Shown: in pieces, positions 9,115 to 17,950 of the stretch
Layout of the letters: each line of letters starts with the position of its first letter
Position numbering within the stretch: position 1 is the stretch's first letter
From: Cohnella algarum
Lineage (GTDB): Bacteria; Bacillota; Bacilli; Paenibacillales; Paenibacillaceae
Reading direction: 5' to 3'
NCBI RefSeq assembly: GCF_016937515.1
Contig: NZ_JAFHKM010000002.1
Location: 3,963,001 to 4,027,000 of the forward strand
Length of the DNA stretch: 64,000 nt
Notes under the pieces: generated by a model
What the model was told of the DNA's origin: nothing
Seen by the model: the letters and a program-made list of their open reading frames with translations, nothing else
Databases searched by the model: none
Position numbers and translations under genes: made by a program

Positions 9115-10014
9115 ATGCGATTTCGAACGCTGAACGACATTGCGGAGATTTGCAGGGAAGAATCGCTGACGATCTCCGAGCTTATGATCTTGGAGCAGGA
9201 GAAGGAGACCGGCCAGCCCAAAGAAGAGATCGTAGCCCGGATGGCCGGTTATTACCGGGTCATGAAGGAAGCGGTTCGCAAGGGGCTGGAGACGGAGACG
9301 AAGTCCCGCAGCGGACTCGTTGGCGGCGACGGCCGCAAGGTGAACGAATATGCGTCGGTGCGCGAGCCGTCCGTCGGGGATTGGGCAGGCAAAGCGATGG
9401 CGTACGCGCTCTCCGTCTCCGAGGTCAACGCCTCGATGGGGCGGATTGTGGCGACGCCGACCGCCGGCTCCTGCGGCATCGTTCCCGGCGTATTCGTCAG
9501 CTCGCAGGAGCGGTTCGGCTGGGTCGACGGGAAGCTGGTGCAAGGGTTGTTCAGCGCGGGCGCGATCGGCTACGTCATCGCGAACAATTCGTTCATCTCC
9601 GGAGCGGAGGGGGGCTGCCAGGCGGAGGTCGGCTCCGCGATCGGCATGGCGGCCGGAGCCCTGGTCGAGCTTCGCGGAGGAACGCCCGAGCAGGCGGTGC
9701 ATGCGGTCGGGCTAGCGCTTAAAAATACGCTCGGCCTCATTTGCGACCCGGTCGCCGGACTGGTCGAGGTTCCGTGCATCGTCCGCAACGGGCTTGGAGC
9801 GGTGAACGCGCTGGCGGCGGCCGATATGGCCATGGCGGGAGTAAGGAGCGTCATTCCGTCCGACGAAGTCATCGGCGTCATGCTGGAAATCGGCGCGAAG
9901 ATGCCGAGCGAGCATCGCGAGACGGCGCTCGGGGGCCTGGCGCAGTCGCCGACGGGACGCAAGCTGACGGAGCGGATCAAGGCGGCCAAGTCATCCGAGC
10001 GCACTTCTGGCTAA
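9115..10014 (+). CDS. sdaAA: L-serine dehydratase, iron-sulfur-dependent, alpha subunit
   Basis: This 299-residue catalytic subunit should bind an oxygen-sensitive [4Fe-4S] cluster. Cysteines at 120 (TPTAGSCGIVPGVF), 168 (EGGCQAEVGSA), 210 (GLICDPVAG) and 221 (VEVPCIVRNG) lie in conserved motifs; three of these are the expected ligands. An AAGG/GAGAGGG-type ribosome site precedes the ATG. It is last in the plus-strand operon and is followed by a strong hairpin at 10150. With gcvH, gcvT and gcvPAB it forms a glycine-to-pyruvate route that lacks only a working glyA here. Confidence 0.95.
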   Translation: MRFRTLNDIAEICREESLTISELMILEQEKETGQPKEEIVARMAGYYRVMKEAVRKGLETETKSRSGLVGGDGRKVNEYASVREPSVGDWAGKAMAYALSVSEVNASMGRIVATPTAGSCGIVPGVFVSSQERFGWVDGKLVQGLFSAGAIGYVIANNSFISGAEGGCQAEVGSAIGMAAGALVELRGGTPEQAVHAVGLALKNTLGLICDPVAGLVEVPCIVRNGLGAVNALAAADMAMAGVRSVIPSDEVIGVMLEIGAKMPSEHRETALGGLAQSPTGRKLTERIKAAKSSERTSG

Positions 10015-10149
10015 TAATGAGACGTAAGGGAGATGATCCATCCGCATCCTGCGCTGTCCGAGATCAAGAGCTTGCCTGATATTATGAAATTTCGACTATA
10101 TGGATGAAAATGGCGCTATCGATTGAAACAATCGGCAATCGACGGAAAA

Positions 10150-10192
10150 GAACAATGGCGACGAAGGGATAGCCTTACTGTCGTCATTGTTC
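10150..10192. terminator. Bidirectional hairpin between sdaAA and the 10215 gene
   Basis: GAACAATGGCGAC pairs with GTCGTCATTGTTC (13 bp, one G-T pair), enclosing a smaller AAGG/CCTT stem. It lies between two convergent genes. The T run on either side is weak. Confidence 0.6.
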
Positions 10193-10214
10193 ATTTAATC
10201 CATTTTTTCTTGAA

Positions 10215-10571
10215 TTAGAACCGGACGACGAAAACCTCGCGATCCGCGGGCACGGAACGGGTTGCCAACAGCGTATTGTCCGCGTTTCTGACCCGCAACG
10301 TATAGGATACGGTAGTCAGGGTGGCAATCGTAGTGAATACCGCAACGCCGAATTCATCGAAGTTGGCCGTGATATCGGCAGTTCCCGGTCTCGACAGCGT
10401 CGCCGTCCACCCGGTCGTTTGTCTGGGGATATTGTTCAGGTCCGTTGCGATTACCGTGAAGTTGGGCAGCACCTGTTTAATTTTTCTTCTTTGATTTTTC
10501 GGGGCTGCGGCTCTGACGCGTTGCACTATAATCGCTTTTTTGATCATCATCAGTTTTTTTCGGTTCGCCAA
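10215..10571 (-). CDS. Small protein of unknown function with a beta-rich C-terminal half
   Basis: I do not recognise this gene. The best start is TTG at 10571, eight bases after a GGAGG site, giving 118 residues; TTG at 10586 is possible but would overlap that site. The N-terminus is very basic (NRKKLMMIKK, then APKNQRRKIKQ). The rest alternates short polar and hydrophobic stretches (TVIATDLNNIPRQTTGW, FGVAVFTTIATLTTVSYTLRV) like an Ig-type or fibronectin-like strand pattern. No signal peptide or membrane segment is seen. It is monocistronic and convergent with sdaAA. Confidence 0.6.
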   Translation of the reverse strand: MANRKKLMMIKKAIIVQRVRAAAPKNQRRKIKQVLPNFTVIATDLNNIPRQTTGWTATLSRPGTADITANFDEFGVAVFTTIATLTTVSYTLRVRNADNTLLATRSVPADREVFVVRF

Positions 10572-10688
10572 TCGACTCGCCTCCAATCTGTTGAGATAGA
10601 ATAGTTAATGTCGATTCGGCTTGGCTTGTACCTTACGTTAACCTAGCTTTCGCGAAAAAGGGTAGAATCCTAGATTTATAGGTAACTT

Positions 10689-10958
10689 TTACGGCGGCAA
10701 TAGTTTATAGAGAGCAGGCGGAACGTGCGGTTTGGGATAACCGCTTGCTTGCGTATCGCGCTCCTGCCGTTCCAAATACCTCCGAAGAAGCATCGGCCCC
10801 GCCACGCTGCCGGCGAAGGGGATCAAGCTTGGCGCATGGAGCTTCGTCAATCCCTGGTAGAAAAGCCAACTGAAAAAAACGTCGTAGACGACGAACCGGA
10901 CCACATGCTCGCGGGTGATGACGACGACGACGATTTCGCCGCGCTTCCTTTTCGCCAT
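10689..10958 (-). CDS. Small basic protein of unknown function
   Basis: This 89-residue protein has a clear GAGGAGGGG ribosome site eight bases before the ATG. It starts MAKRKRGEIVVVVITREH, then contains a hydrophobic, aromatic stretch (VVYDVFFSWLFYQGL) that could be a short membrane-associated helix, and ends in a Pro-rich tail (YPKPHVPPALYKLLPP). I do not recognise the family. It is transcribed toward the other small gene at 10215-10571. Confidence 0.6.
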   Translation of the reverse strand: MAKRKRGEIVVVVITREHVVRFVVYDVFFSWLFYQGLTKLHAPSLIPFAGSVAGPMLLRRYLERQERDTQASGYPKPHVPPALYKLLPP

Positions 10959-11112
10959 AAGCTTCCCCTCCTCTGGTCAAGGGACAACTAAGCTTATGCG
11001 GACCGGGCTGTCCATCATGAACAAAAAGACTCGTTCGCCCGAACGGGTCTATTCCCGTTTTGGAAATTGCGAATTTTGTCGTATTTTGAAAGAAATAATG
11101 GAATTAAATTAC

Positions 11113-11140
11113 TTGAAATTCCACTTTTATATAGTAATAA
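11113..11140 (+). promoter_or_regulatory. Possible promoter of the chemosensory operon
   Basis: TTGAAA, 16 bp and TAATAA lie about 90 bp upstream of cheA in an AT-rich stretch that contrasts with the GC-rich surroundings. Motif match only; a sigma-D type promoter was not recognised. Confidence 0.35.
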
Positions 11141-11228
11141 AGGATTATTTATAGGTTCTGATATAACAAGCATAGTTCCGAAGTTCGATATTAGGGGATC
11201 ATAGGCTATTACAACAATGAGGGATTCT

Positions 11229-13274
11229 ATGGCAGACTACCCGATCAACGATCAAATGGTCGAAATGTTCATCTATGAAACATCGCAAAATATCGAACAA
11301 TTGGAGCAGTCTGTCGTCATGAGCGAAGCGGAAGGCTTTACTCCCGTCGCCGTGAACGAAATCATGCGGAACATGCACACGATCAAAGGCTCCGCCGCCA
11401 TGATGATGTATACGGCCGTATCAACGCTTGCCCATGCGATGGAGGACCTCTTTTTCTATTTGCGAGAGCGGAGGCCGGAAAGGGTGGATTACTCCGTTCT
11501 GTCCGATCTTGTGCTGGACGGCATCGACTTTATCAAGGTTGAGCTGCACAAGATCAAGGCCGGCGAGGAAGCGGACGGAGACGCTTCCTTGCTGATCGCA
11601 ACGATTCACGAGTTTCTTGCTTACGTGAAGCAGACAAACGAAACGAACGAGACAAACGAAGCGTCGGCTGCGGAGGCTCCGACGGCCAAGCCGGAGATGT
11701 CCCGATTCGACGGCTCCGACGGCCCGGCCGAGCCCGTATACGAGGCCGTCGCGTTTTTCCAGGACGGATGCGAGATGGAGAACGTTCGGGCGTTCGGGAT
11801 CGTTCACGGGTTAAGCGAGCTGGCGACCGTCCTCTCCCACGAGCCGAAGGATCTCGTCGGCGACGAGACAAGCGCCGAAGCCATTCGGAAAGGCGGATTT
11901 CGTTTAAGGTTCGCATCGGCTAAACCGGTCGAAGAGCTTCGGGCGTTTTTGGACGGAACGTTGTTTCTGCAAAGCCTTGAGCTCTTTCGAGCGGACGGCG
12001 AAGCTCCTCCCGCCCCGGAGGCGACCCTCGGGATGCCGCAACCCGCCGACCGGCAGGCGGCGAAGGCGCTGCCTAAGGATTCGGCGGAATACGGCCAGCC
12101 CGCCCAGAGCATGATCAGCGTCAACGTCGACAAGCTGGACCGGTTAATGGATCTGGTCGGCGAGATGGTGATCGCGGAAGCGATGGTCACGCAGAACCCC
12201 GATTTAAAGGGGCTTCAATTGGACCGGTTCAACAAGGCGGCGCAGCTTCTGCATAAAATTACAAGCGAGCTGCAGGACGCCGTCATGTCGATCCGGATGG
12301 TGCCGCTGACCGCGACCTTCCAGAAGATGCACCGGATCGTCCGGGACATGAGCCGGAATCTCGGCAAGGAAGTCCGGCTGCGGCTCGTCGGCGAGGAGAC
12401 GGAGGTGGACAAGAACGTGATCCAGCACATTTCGGATCCGCTCATGCACTTGATCCGGAACGCGATCGATCACGGAATCGAGCCGCCCGCCGACCGGCAG
12501 AAAGCGGGGAAGCCGGCATTCGGTACGGTCACGCTGGAAGCGAAAAACGCCGGGGGCGACGTGTACGTGCTGATCAAGGACGAAGGGAGGGGACTGTCGA
12601 AGGCCAAGCTGCTGGCGAAGGCGCGGGAGAACGGACTGCTCGCGAAGCCGGAGAGCGAAATGAGCGACAAGGAGATTTTCGGCCTGATCTTCCTCCCGGG
12701 TTTTTCCACCAAGGACAGCATTTCCGAGTACAGCGGCCGCGGAGTCGGCATGGATGTCGTATCCTCCAATCTTTCGCAGATCGGCGGTGTCATATCCGTC
12801 GACAGCGAGGAAGGAAGCGGGACGACGATCATGCTGAAAATCCCGCTCACGCTGGCCATTATCGACGGGATGACGATCCGGGTCGGCTCTTCGCGATACA
12901 CGGTTCCGACCGCCTCGATCGTTCAATCGTTCCGCCCGGCGGAAACGGACATCATCCGCGATCCGGACGGCAACGAGATGATTCTCGTCCGCGGCAGGTG
13001 CTATTCGATCGTTCGTCTTCACGAATTGTACGGCGTTCGGTCGGATACGTCTTCCTTCACGGAAGGGATCCTTGTCATGGTCGAGCATGACGGCGCGGCA
13101 TACTGCCTGTTTGCGGACGAGCTGCTTGGCCAGCAGCAGGTGGTCGTGAAGGCGTTGCCCGAATACATCAAGAGGATGGGCAACATTCGGGGGCTTGCCG
13201 GATGCACGCTGCTCGGCGACGGCAGCATCAGCCTGATTTTGGACACCGGGGCCCTGAACGGAGCGATCCGGTAA
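11229..13274 (+). CDS. cheA: Chemotaxis histidine kinase CheA
   Basis: CheA autophosphorylates in response to receptors and passes phosphate to CheY/CheB. The ATG at 11229 has GAGGG six bases upstream and is preferred over 11217, giving 681 residues. Domains in order: Hpt P1 with the phosphorylated His in MHTIKGSA (H50); a P2-like segment at about 160-260 (FFQDGCEMENVRAFGIVHGL); P3 dimerisation (NVDKLDRLMDLVGEMVIAEA); the P4 ATPase with HLIRNAIDHGIE, DEGRGLSKAKL and GRGVGMDVV; and a CheW-like P5 at the end. Residues about 130-165 are a Thr/Asn/Glu-rich linker. It heads cheA-cheW-mcp-cheR-cheB. No cheY is present, although the P2-like domain would normally dock one. Confidence 0.95.
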   Translation: MADYPINDQMVEMFIYETSQNIEQLEQSVVMSEAEGFTPVAVNEIMRNMHTIKGSAAMMMYTAVSTLAHAMEDLFFYLRERRPERVDYSVLSDLVLDGIDFIKVELHKIKAGEEADGDASLLIATIHEFLAYVKQTNETNETNEASAAEAPTAKPEMSRFDGSDGPAEPVYEAVAFFQDGCEMENVRAFGIVHGLSELATVLSHEPKDLVGDETSAEAIRKGGFRLRFASAKPVEELRAFLDGTLFLQSLELFRADGEAPPAPEATLGMPQPADRQAAKALPKDSAEYGQPAQSMISVNVDKLDRLMDLVGEMVIAEAMVTQNPDLKGLQLDRFNKAAQLLHKITSELQDAVMSIRMVPLTATFQKMHRIVRDMSRNLGKEVRLRLVGEETEVDKNVIQHISDPLMHLIRNAIDHGIEPPADRQKAGKPAFGTVTLEAKNAGGDVYVLIKDEGRGLSKAKLLAKARENGLLAKPESEMSDKEIFGLIFLPGFSTKDSISEYSGRGVGMDVVSSNLSQIGGVISVDSEEGSGTTIMLKIPLTLAIIDGMTIRVGSSRYTVPTASIVQSFRPAETDIIRDPDGNEMILVRGRCYSIVRLHELYGVRSDTSSFTEGILVMVEHDGAAYCLFADELLGQQQVVVKALPEYIKRMGNIRGLAGCTLLGDGSISLILDTGALNGAIR

Positions 13275-13307
13275 ATCGGCATTGCGGAAAAGGAGGCGGA
13301 TTCGAGC

Positions 13308-13802
13308 ATGAGTCAACTGGAAGAGCGGTTGTCCGAACCTTACGAAGAGGACACGCTGCAAGGGAAATACCTGATTTTCAAGCTCGGCGACGAGTCGTAC
13401 GGCATCGAAATCAGGTTCGTTATCGAAATTATCGGGCTGCAGCCGATTACGGTCGTGCCGGAGCTTCCCGAATACATTCAGGGAATCATCAATCTGAGAG
13501 GCAAAATCATTCCGGTGATGGACGTAAGGCTTCGGTTCAAGAAGCCGTTTCGGGAATATAACGACCGCACCTGCGTCATCGTGACCGATATCGAGGAAAT
13601 GACCATCGGCCTGATCGTCGACAGCGTGTCGGAGGTGCTCGCGATTTCCGAGGCGGAAATCGTCTCCCCGACCGAAATGAACAAACTGTACAGCAGCCGG
13701 TACATTAAAGGAATCGGCAGCGTCGGCGAAGACGTAAAGCTTCTTCTGGATTGCGACAAGCTGCTGCAGGATAAGGACCTGGCTTTGCTCGAATCGCTTT
13801 GA
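13308..13802 (+). CDS. cheW: Chemotaxis adaptor CheW
   Basis: This 164-residue SH3-like adaptor links receptors to CheA. It shows LIFKLGDESYGIEIRFVIEIIG, the family entry block, then LPEYIQGIINLRGKIIPVMDVRLRF, the conserved NLRG motif, and IGLIVDSVSEVL. A GGAGG site lies upstream of the ATG. It follows cheA by 33 bp and precedes the receptor gene. A Glu/Asp-rich N-terminal extension of about 18 residues is the only unusual part. Confidence 0.95.
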   Translation: MSQLEERLSEPYEEDTLQGKYLIFKLGDESYGIEIRFVIEIIGLQPITVVPELPEYIQGIINLRGKIIPVMDVRLRFKKPFREYNDRTCVIVTDIEEMTIGLIVDSVSEVLAISEAEIVSPTEMNKLYSSRYIKGIGSVGEDVKLLLDCDKLLQDKDLALLESL

Positions 13803-13846
13803 CCGCAACATGACGGATGCAACCGAACCGACTGGGAGGCAACAAC

Positions 13847-15676
13847 ATGATGAACAAAATGACCATTAAAAGCAGGCTGTTTACGATTTTCGGATTTCTG
13901 ATCGCCGTCATCGTCGGTCTTGGCGTTTTCGCGGTCGTATCGCTTGGCAACGTGAATCGCCAATCCACGGTCATCAGCGACAAATGGCTGCCGGATACGA
14001 ATAGCGCAAACGTGCTGAATACGATGACCTCCGACTACCGAATTTTGGAGTATCGCCACATTCTCGCCTCCTCGGCCGAGGAAATGGAGCAGCTGTCCGG
14101 AGAAATGGCGGAAGCCGAGCGGCAAATCGAGGCCGAATTGAACGCCTATCGGACAAGAACGAACGACGCCGAAAGCGGCCGCATGCTGGATGACGTTCTC
14201 TCCGGCTGGAACAGCTACAAAGCGATTCGCGAGCAAGTCGAGGCGTTCAGCATCGGACTGGAAACCGATGCCGCGATGAATTTGATGCGGGGAGATTCGC
14301 AAGCGCTGTTCGACGAATTTTCCGCGAATCTGGTCGAACTGGTCGACTATAATCAAAATCATGCCAAGATCGCGAGCGACGAAGGAGATGCCGTTTACGC
14401 CAGCACGAGAAACCTGATGATCATCGTCATCGCTGTCGTCGCGCTGATCAGCGTCATCGTCGCCGTGCTGCTGATCAACAGCATCGTTCGTCCCCTTCGC
14501 CTGCTGACCGACACGGCGGACAAGCTGGCCGTCGGCGACGTGAGCGTTCAGGTTTCGTCGAACTCCAAGGACGAAATCGGAACGCTGATGGAAGCCTTCG
14601 GCCGGATGATTGAAGGAATTCGCGGGCAGGCGCAGGCCGCCGAGAGGATCGCGGAGGGAGATTTGACGGTCGAAATCGAAGTCCGGTCGGACCGGGATCT
14701 GCTGGGCCGCAAGCTGAAGCAGATGGTCGAGAGCAACAATGAAGTGCTGACGAACATCAACGCGGCCGCGGAACAGGTCGCCTCCGGCGCCAGCCAGGTG
14801 TCGGCCTCCAGCATTTCCTTGTCCCAAGGTGCCACCGAGCAAGCCAGCGTCGTCGAGCAGCTCTCCGCCTCGCTCGAGGAAATATCGGCGCAAACGAACC
14901 AGAACGCGGTCAACGCGGGACAGGCGAACGAGCTGGCCGAGTCGGTCAAGGCCAACGCCATGCTCGGCAACCGGCAGATGAAAGAGATGCTGGAAGCGAT
15001 GGAGGAAATCAACGAAGCTTCCGCGAACATTTCGAAAATCATCAAGGTGATCGACGAGATCGCCTTCCAAACGAACATTCTGGCGCTGAACGCGGCGGTG
15101 GAAGCCGCTCGCGCCGGACAGCACGGCAAGGGCTTCGCCGTCGTCGCGGAGGAAGTGCGCAATTTGGCCGCCCGCTCGGCCGGAGCCGCCAAGGAAACGA
15201 CGGACATGATCGAAGGCTCGATCAAAAAGGCGGAAGCCGGAACGAAAATCGCCAACGATACGGCCCAGGCGCTGCGGGATATGGTCAGCGGCATCGAGAA
15301 GGTCGCGGAGCTGGTCGGCGAAATCGCGATCGCCTCGAACGAGCAGGCTTCGGGCGTCGCCCAAATCAACCAGGGCATCATGCAAGTGTCGCAGGTCGTG
15401 CAGACGAACTCTTCGACGAGCGAGGAGAGCGCGGCCGCCAGCGAAGAACTGTCCAGCCAGGCGACGATGCTGAAGCAGCTCGTCGCGCGCTTCAACCTGA
15501 AGCCGGCGGGATCGGCTTATGCGAAATACGACGAGTTCAGTCCGGCCGTGCTCCGCATGATCGAATCGATGGCGGCCGACAAGCGCCTTGCCCGCGCTCC
15601 GTCCGACGAGCCCGCTCCGGAGTCCGGATATCCGGCCAAAATCGCCCTCAGCGACAACGAATTCGGCAAATATTGA
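13847..15676 (+). CDS. Methyl-accepting chemotaxis protein
   Basis: This receptor feeds CheA through CheW. Start is ATG 13847 (GGGAGG seven bases upstream), 609 residues. Segments: first membrane helix at about 9-32 (LFTIFGFLIAVIVGLGVFAV); an extracytoplasmic four-helix-bundle-like sensor domain to about 185; second helix (LMIIVIAVVALISVIVAVLL); HAMP domain (IVRPLRLLTDTADKLAVGDV); then the long signalling coiled coil with the hairpin tip IDEIAFQTNILALNAAVEAARAG and EEVRNLAARSAGAAKETTDM. The ligand is unknown. Its place inside the che cluster suggests it is the dedicated receptor of this array. Confidence 0.95.
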   Translation: MMNKMTIKSRLFTIFGFLIAVIVGLGVFAVVSLGNVNRQSTVISDKWLPDTNSANVLNTMTSDYRILEYRHILASSAEEMEQLSGEMAEAERQIEAELNAYRTRTNDAESGRMLDDVLSGWNSYKAIREQVEAFSIGLETDAAMNLMRGDSQALFDEFSANLVELVDYNQNHAKIASDEGDAVYASTRNLMIIVIAVVALISVIVAVLLINSIVRPLRLLTDTADKLAVGDVSVQVSSNSKDEIGTLMEAFGRMIEGIRGQAQAAERIAEGDLTVEIEVRSDRDLLGRKLKQMVESNNEVLTNINAAAEQVASGASQVSASSISLSQGATEQASVVEQLSASLEEISAQTNQNAVNAGQANELAESVKANAMLGNRQMKEMLEAMEEINEASANISKIIKVIDEIAFQTNILALNAAVEAARAGQHGKGFAVVAEEVRNLAARSAGAAKETTDMIEGSIKKAEAGTKIANDTAQALRDMVSGIEKVAELVGEIAIASNEQASGVAQINQGIMQVSQVVQTNSSTSEESAAASEELSSQATMLKQLVARFNLKPAGSAYAKYDEFSPAVLRMIESMAADKRLARAPSDEPAPESGYPAKIALSDNEFGKY

Positions 15677-15679
15677 CGG

Positions 15680-16501
15680 GTGGCGGCCGTGTTGGGAATT
15701 ACGGACAACGAATTCAGGCGCCTGGCCGAATACGTGAAGGCGCATTACGGCATACATCTGAGGGAGGAGAAGCGTCCGCTTGTCGTCGGCAGGCTCCAGC
15801 ACGTCGTTGCGGACCGGGGAATGAGCTCCTTTACCGAATACATGGACGAAGTCGAAGCGGACAAAACGGGGATGGCGTCGCGTCAGCTCGTTGACCGGAT
15901 TACGACGAACCATACGTTTTTCATGCGGGAGACCGAGCATTTCCGTTTTTTCAAGGAGCAGGCTCTTCCCTTTCTTTACGGCTCGATCAAGGACAAGGAT
16001 TTGCGGATTTGGAGCGCGGGCTGCTCCAGCGGCGAGGAGCCGTATACGCTGGCCATGCTGGTCGACGAGTTTTTCGGTCCCCGGAAGGCGGGATGGGATA
16101 CGAAAATATTGGCGACGGACATTTCCGCCCGGGTGCTGGAGACGGCCAAACGGGGCCTTTACGCCGACGAGGCGATCGCGCCTCTTCCCGCAGCATGGCG
16201 ATCGCGCTATTTCCGGAAGGCGGGGGAGGGCCGGTCGGCCATCGATCCGAAGCTGGCGGAAGAGGTCATTTTCCGCAAATTCAATTTGATGGATCCGGTG
16301 TTCCCGTTCAAGCGCAAATTTCACGTCATCTTTTGCCGCAACGTTATGATTTACTTCGACAACGCGACGAAGGAAAAGCTGGTCGACAAGTTTTACGGCA
16401 TGCTGGAGCCCGGAGGCTATTTGTTTATCGGCCAGTCCGAATCGATCAGCCGCGATTCGACGCGCTTCCGGTACGTCATGCCGTCGGTTTATCGGAAATA
16501 A
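15680..16501 (+). CDS. cheR: Chemotaxis receptor methyltransferase CheR
   Basis: CheR methylates receptor glutamates using S-adenosylmethionine. The frame opens with GTG at 15680, three bases after the receptor stop; GTG at 15689 is an alternative start. The N-terminal helical domain (ITDNEFRRLAEYVKAHYGIHL) is followed by the methyltransferase domain with IWSAGCSSGEEPYTLAML, the SAM-binding motif, and FHVIFCRNVMIYFDN. It ends GYLFIGQSESISR. Length 273, as in the family. The neighbours cheW, mcp and cheB make it part of the adaptation pair CheR/CheB. Confidence 0.94.
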   Translation: MAAVLGITDNEFRRLAEYVKAHYGIHLREEKRPLVVGRLQHVVADRGMSSFTEYMDEVEADKTGMASRQLVDRITTNHTFFMRETEHFRFFKEQALPFLYGSIKDKDLRIWSAGCSSGEEPYTLAMLVDEFFGPRKAGWDTKILATDISARVLETAKRGLYADEAIAPLPAAWRSRYFRKAGEGRSAIDPKLAEEVIFRKFNLMDPVFPFKRKFHVIFCRNVMIYFDNATKEKLVDKFYGMLEPGGYLFIGQSESISRDSTRFRYVMPSVYRK

Positions 16502-16540
16502 GGAACGCGAATGCAAACGGAAAAGGGGGGGCCGCTTGGG

Positions 16541-17569
16541 GTGAACCGAGCGATTAAAGTGCTTATCGTCGACGATTCGCTCATGTTCCGGGAGGTGATC
16601 GCCAAAGCGATCTCCACGGATCCTAGGATCGAAGTCGTCGGCACGGCGGCCGACCCGTTCGAGGCGAGGGACAAAATCGTCGCCCTGCGCCCGGATGTCA
16701 TGACCTGCGACGTCGAAATGCCCAAAATGAACGGCATCGAGTTCATTCGCAGGCTGCTACCGCAGTATCCGATTCCCGTCGTCGTCGTAAGCGGCGCCGC
16801 CGGAGCGGGTGTCGACGCCATGGTGGCGGGCGCCGTCGACGTGGTGAAAAAGCCGGACACGCAATCGCCCGGCAGCGTGGAAGCGTTCATTCGGACGCTG
16901 ATCGCGACGATCAAAGTCGCGTCCGCCGCCAAAGTGGGGGCCGCTCTCCAAAAGCCGCCGGAGCCTGCCGCTCCGGCCGCCGAAGGGCAGCGAAACGGAA
17001 ACAGCCGGTTCAAGGTGATCGCGGTCGGGGCGTCCACCGGCGGAACGGAAGCGGTGCTGCAACTGCTGAAGCGGCTTCCGAACACCGTTCCCGGACTCGT
17101 CGTCGTGCAGCATATCCCGGTCGGGTTCTCCCGCATGTTCGCGGACCGGCTGAACCAGTCGACGGCTTTTCGCGTCAAGGAAGCGCAGTCCGGGGACGAG
17201 GTCGTGCCCGGCAGCGTGCTGATCGCGCCGGGCGACCGGCATATGAAGCTCAAGAAGAGTGGCGACGGCTTCAAGGTCGAATGCTTCGAGGGAGATAAGG
17301 TGAACGGACATTGTCCTTCGGTCGACGTGCTGTTCGATTCGGCGGCGAAGGAATGCGGCGGCGTGGCGATCGGCGTCCTGTTGACGGGCATGGGGTATGA
17401 CGGCGCAAGAGGGCTGCTCGCGATGCGGCGAAAAGGGGCGAGGACGTTCGGTCAGGACGAAAAAACGTCGGTCGTCTACGGGATGCCGAGAGTGGCCTAT
17501 GAACTGGGGGCCGTCGAGAAGCAGCTCCCGATCGAGCGGATCCCGCAGGCCGTCGTGGCGCAGTTATAG
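16541..17569 (+). CDS. cheB: Chemotaxis receptor methylesterase/glutaminase CheB
   Basis: CheB removes receptor methyl groups and is activated by phosphorylation from CheA. GTG at 16541 (MNRAIKVLIVDDSLMFREV) fits the family; ATG at 16511 would add ten residues. The receiver domain has the acidic pair in IVDDS and the phospho-acceptor in MTCDVEMPKMNG. After an Ala/Pro-rich linker comes the esterase domain with catalytic Ser in VGASTGG, His in VVQHIPVGFS and Asp in LLTGMGYDGA. It closes the cluster and is followed by a terminator at 17599. With no CheY gene nearby, CheB is the only visible response regulator of this system. Confidence 0.94.
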   Translation: MNRAIKVLIVDDSLMFREVIAKAISTDPRIEVVGTAADPFEARDKIVALRPDVMTCDVEMPKMNGIEFIRRLLPQYPIPVVVVSGAAGAGVDAMVAGAVDVVKKPDTQSPGSVEAFIRTLIATIKVASAAKVGAALQKPPEPAAPAAEGQRNGNSRFKVIAVGASTGGTEAVLQLLKRLPNTVPGLVVVQHIPVGFSRMFADRLNQSTAFRVKEAQSGDEVVPGSVLIAPGDRHMKLKKSGDGFKVECFEGDKVNGHCPSVDVLFDSAAKECGGVAIGVLLTGMGYDGARGLLAMRRKGARTFGQDEKTSVVYGMPRVAYELGAVEKQLPIERIPQAVVAQL

Positions 17570-17598
17570 GTATAGATCGTATTCCATCATTCATTTGG

Positions 17599-17650
17599 GG
17601 CGTCCCAGATGGCTGCATGCTGCCGCCAGGGACGCCTTTTCGCATGCGCC
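17599..17650 (+). terminator. Terminator after cheB
   Basis: GGCGTCCC (17599-17606) pairs with GGGACGCC (17639-17646), followed by TTTT. It ends the che operon and also lies just beyond the stop of the convergent AraC fragment. Confidence 0.75.
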
Positions 17651-17653
17651 GGG

Positions 17654-17950
17654 TTACATCGCCTTGGTGGAGCCGGCAGCCCGTTTCCGGTATTCGCCCG
17701 GCGTCACGCCGGAGCTGCGCTTGAACATGCGGATGAAGGAGTTGACGTTTTGATACCCGACCGCGGCCGCCACGTCCTGAATGCGCAGCTCCGGATTCAG
17801 GAGCAGCTCCTTCGCCCGGCCGATCCGCAGCTCGTTCAGATAATCGCTGAAGTTCGTGCCCGTTTTCTCTTTGAAGTAGCTGGAAAGGTACCCCGGCGTA
17901 ATATGCAGCTTGTCGGCCACGATGTCCAGATTGATGTCCTCGGAATATTA
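17654..17950 (-). pseudogene. C-terminal HTH fragment of an AraC-type (YesN-like) regulator
   Basis: The minus strand encodes YSEDINLDIVADKLHITPGY, then YFKEKTGTNFSDYLNELRIG, VGYQNVNSFIRMFKRSSGVTPGEYRK and a stop at 17654. This is a nearly complete AraC DNA-binding domain of the kind found at the end of YesN response regulators. It has no start or ribosome site of its own. At about 17950 it joins, in a different frame, the 5' part of an oxidoreductase gene. It is therefore the 3' half of a deletion chimera. Confidence 0.75.

Noticed and set aside
13478..16516. A 1012-codon open frame on the minus strand across the chemotaxis genes
   Set aside because: It is antisense to cheW, mcp and cheR, which have clear domains and ribosome sites. 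GC-rich codon use keeps antisense frames open; the product is Arg/His-rich with no recognisable domain.
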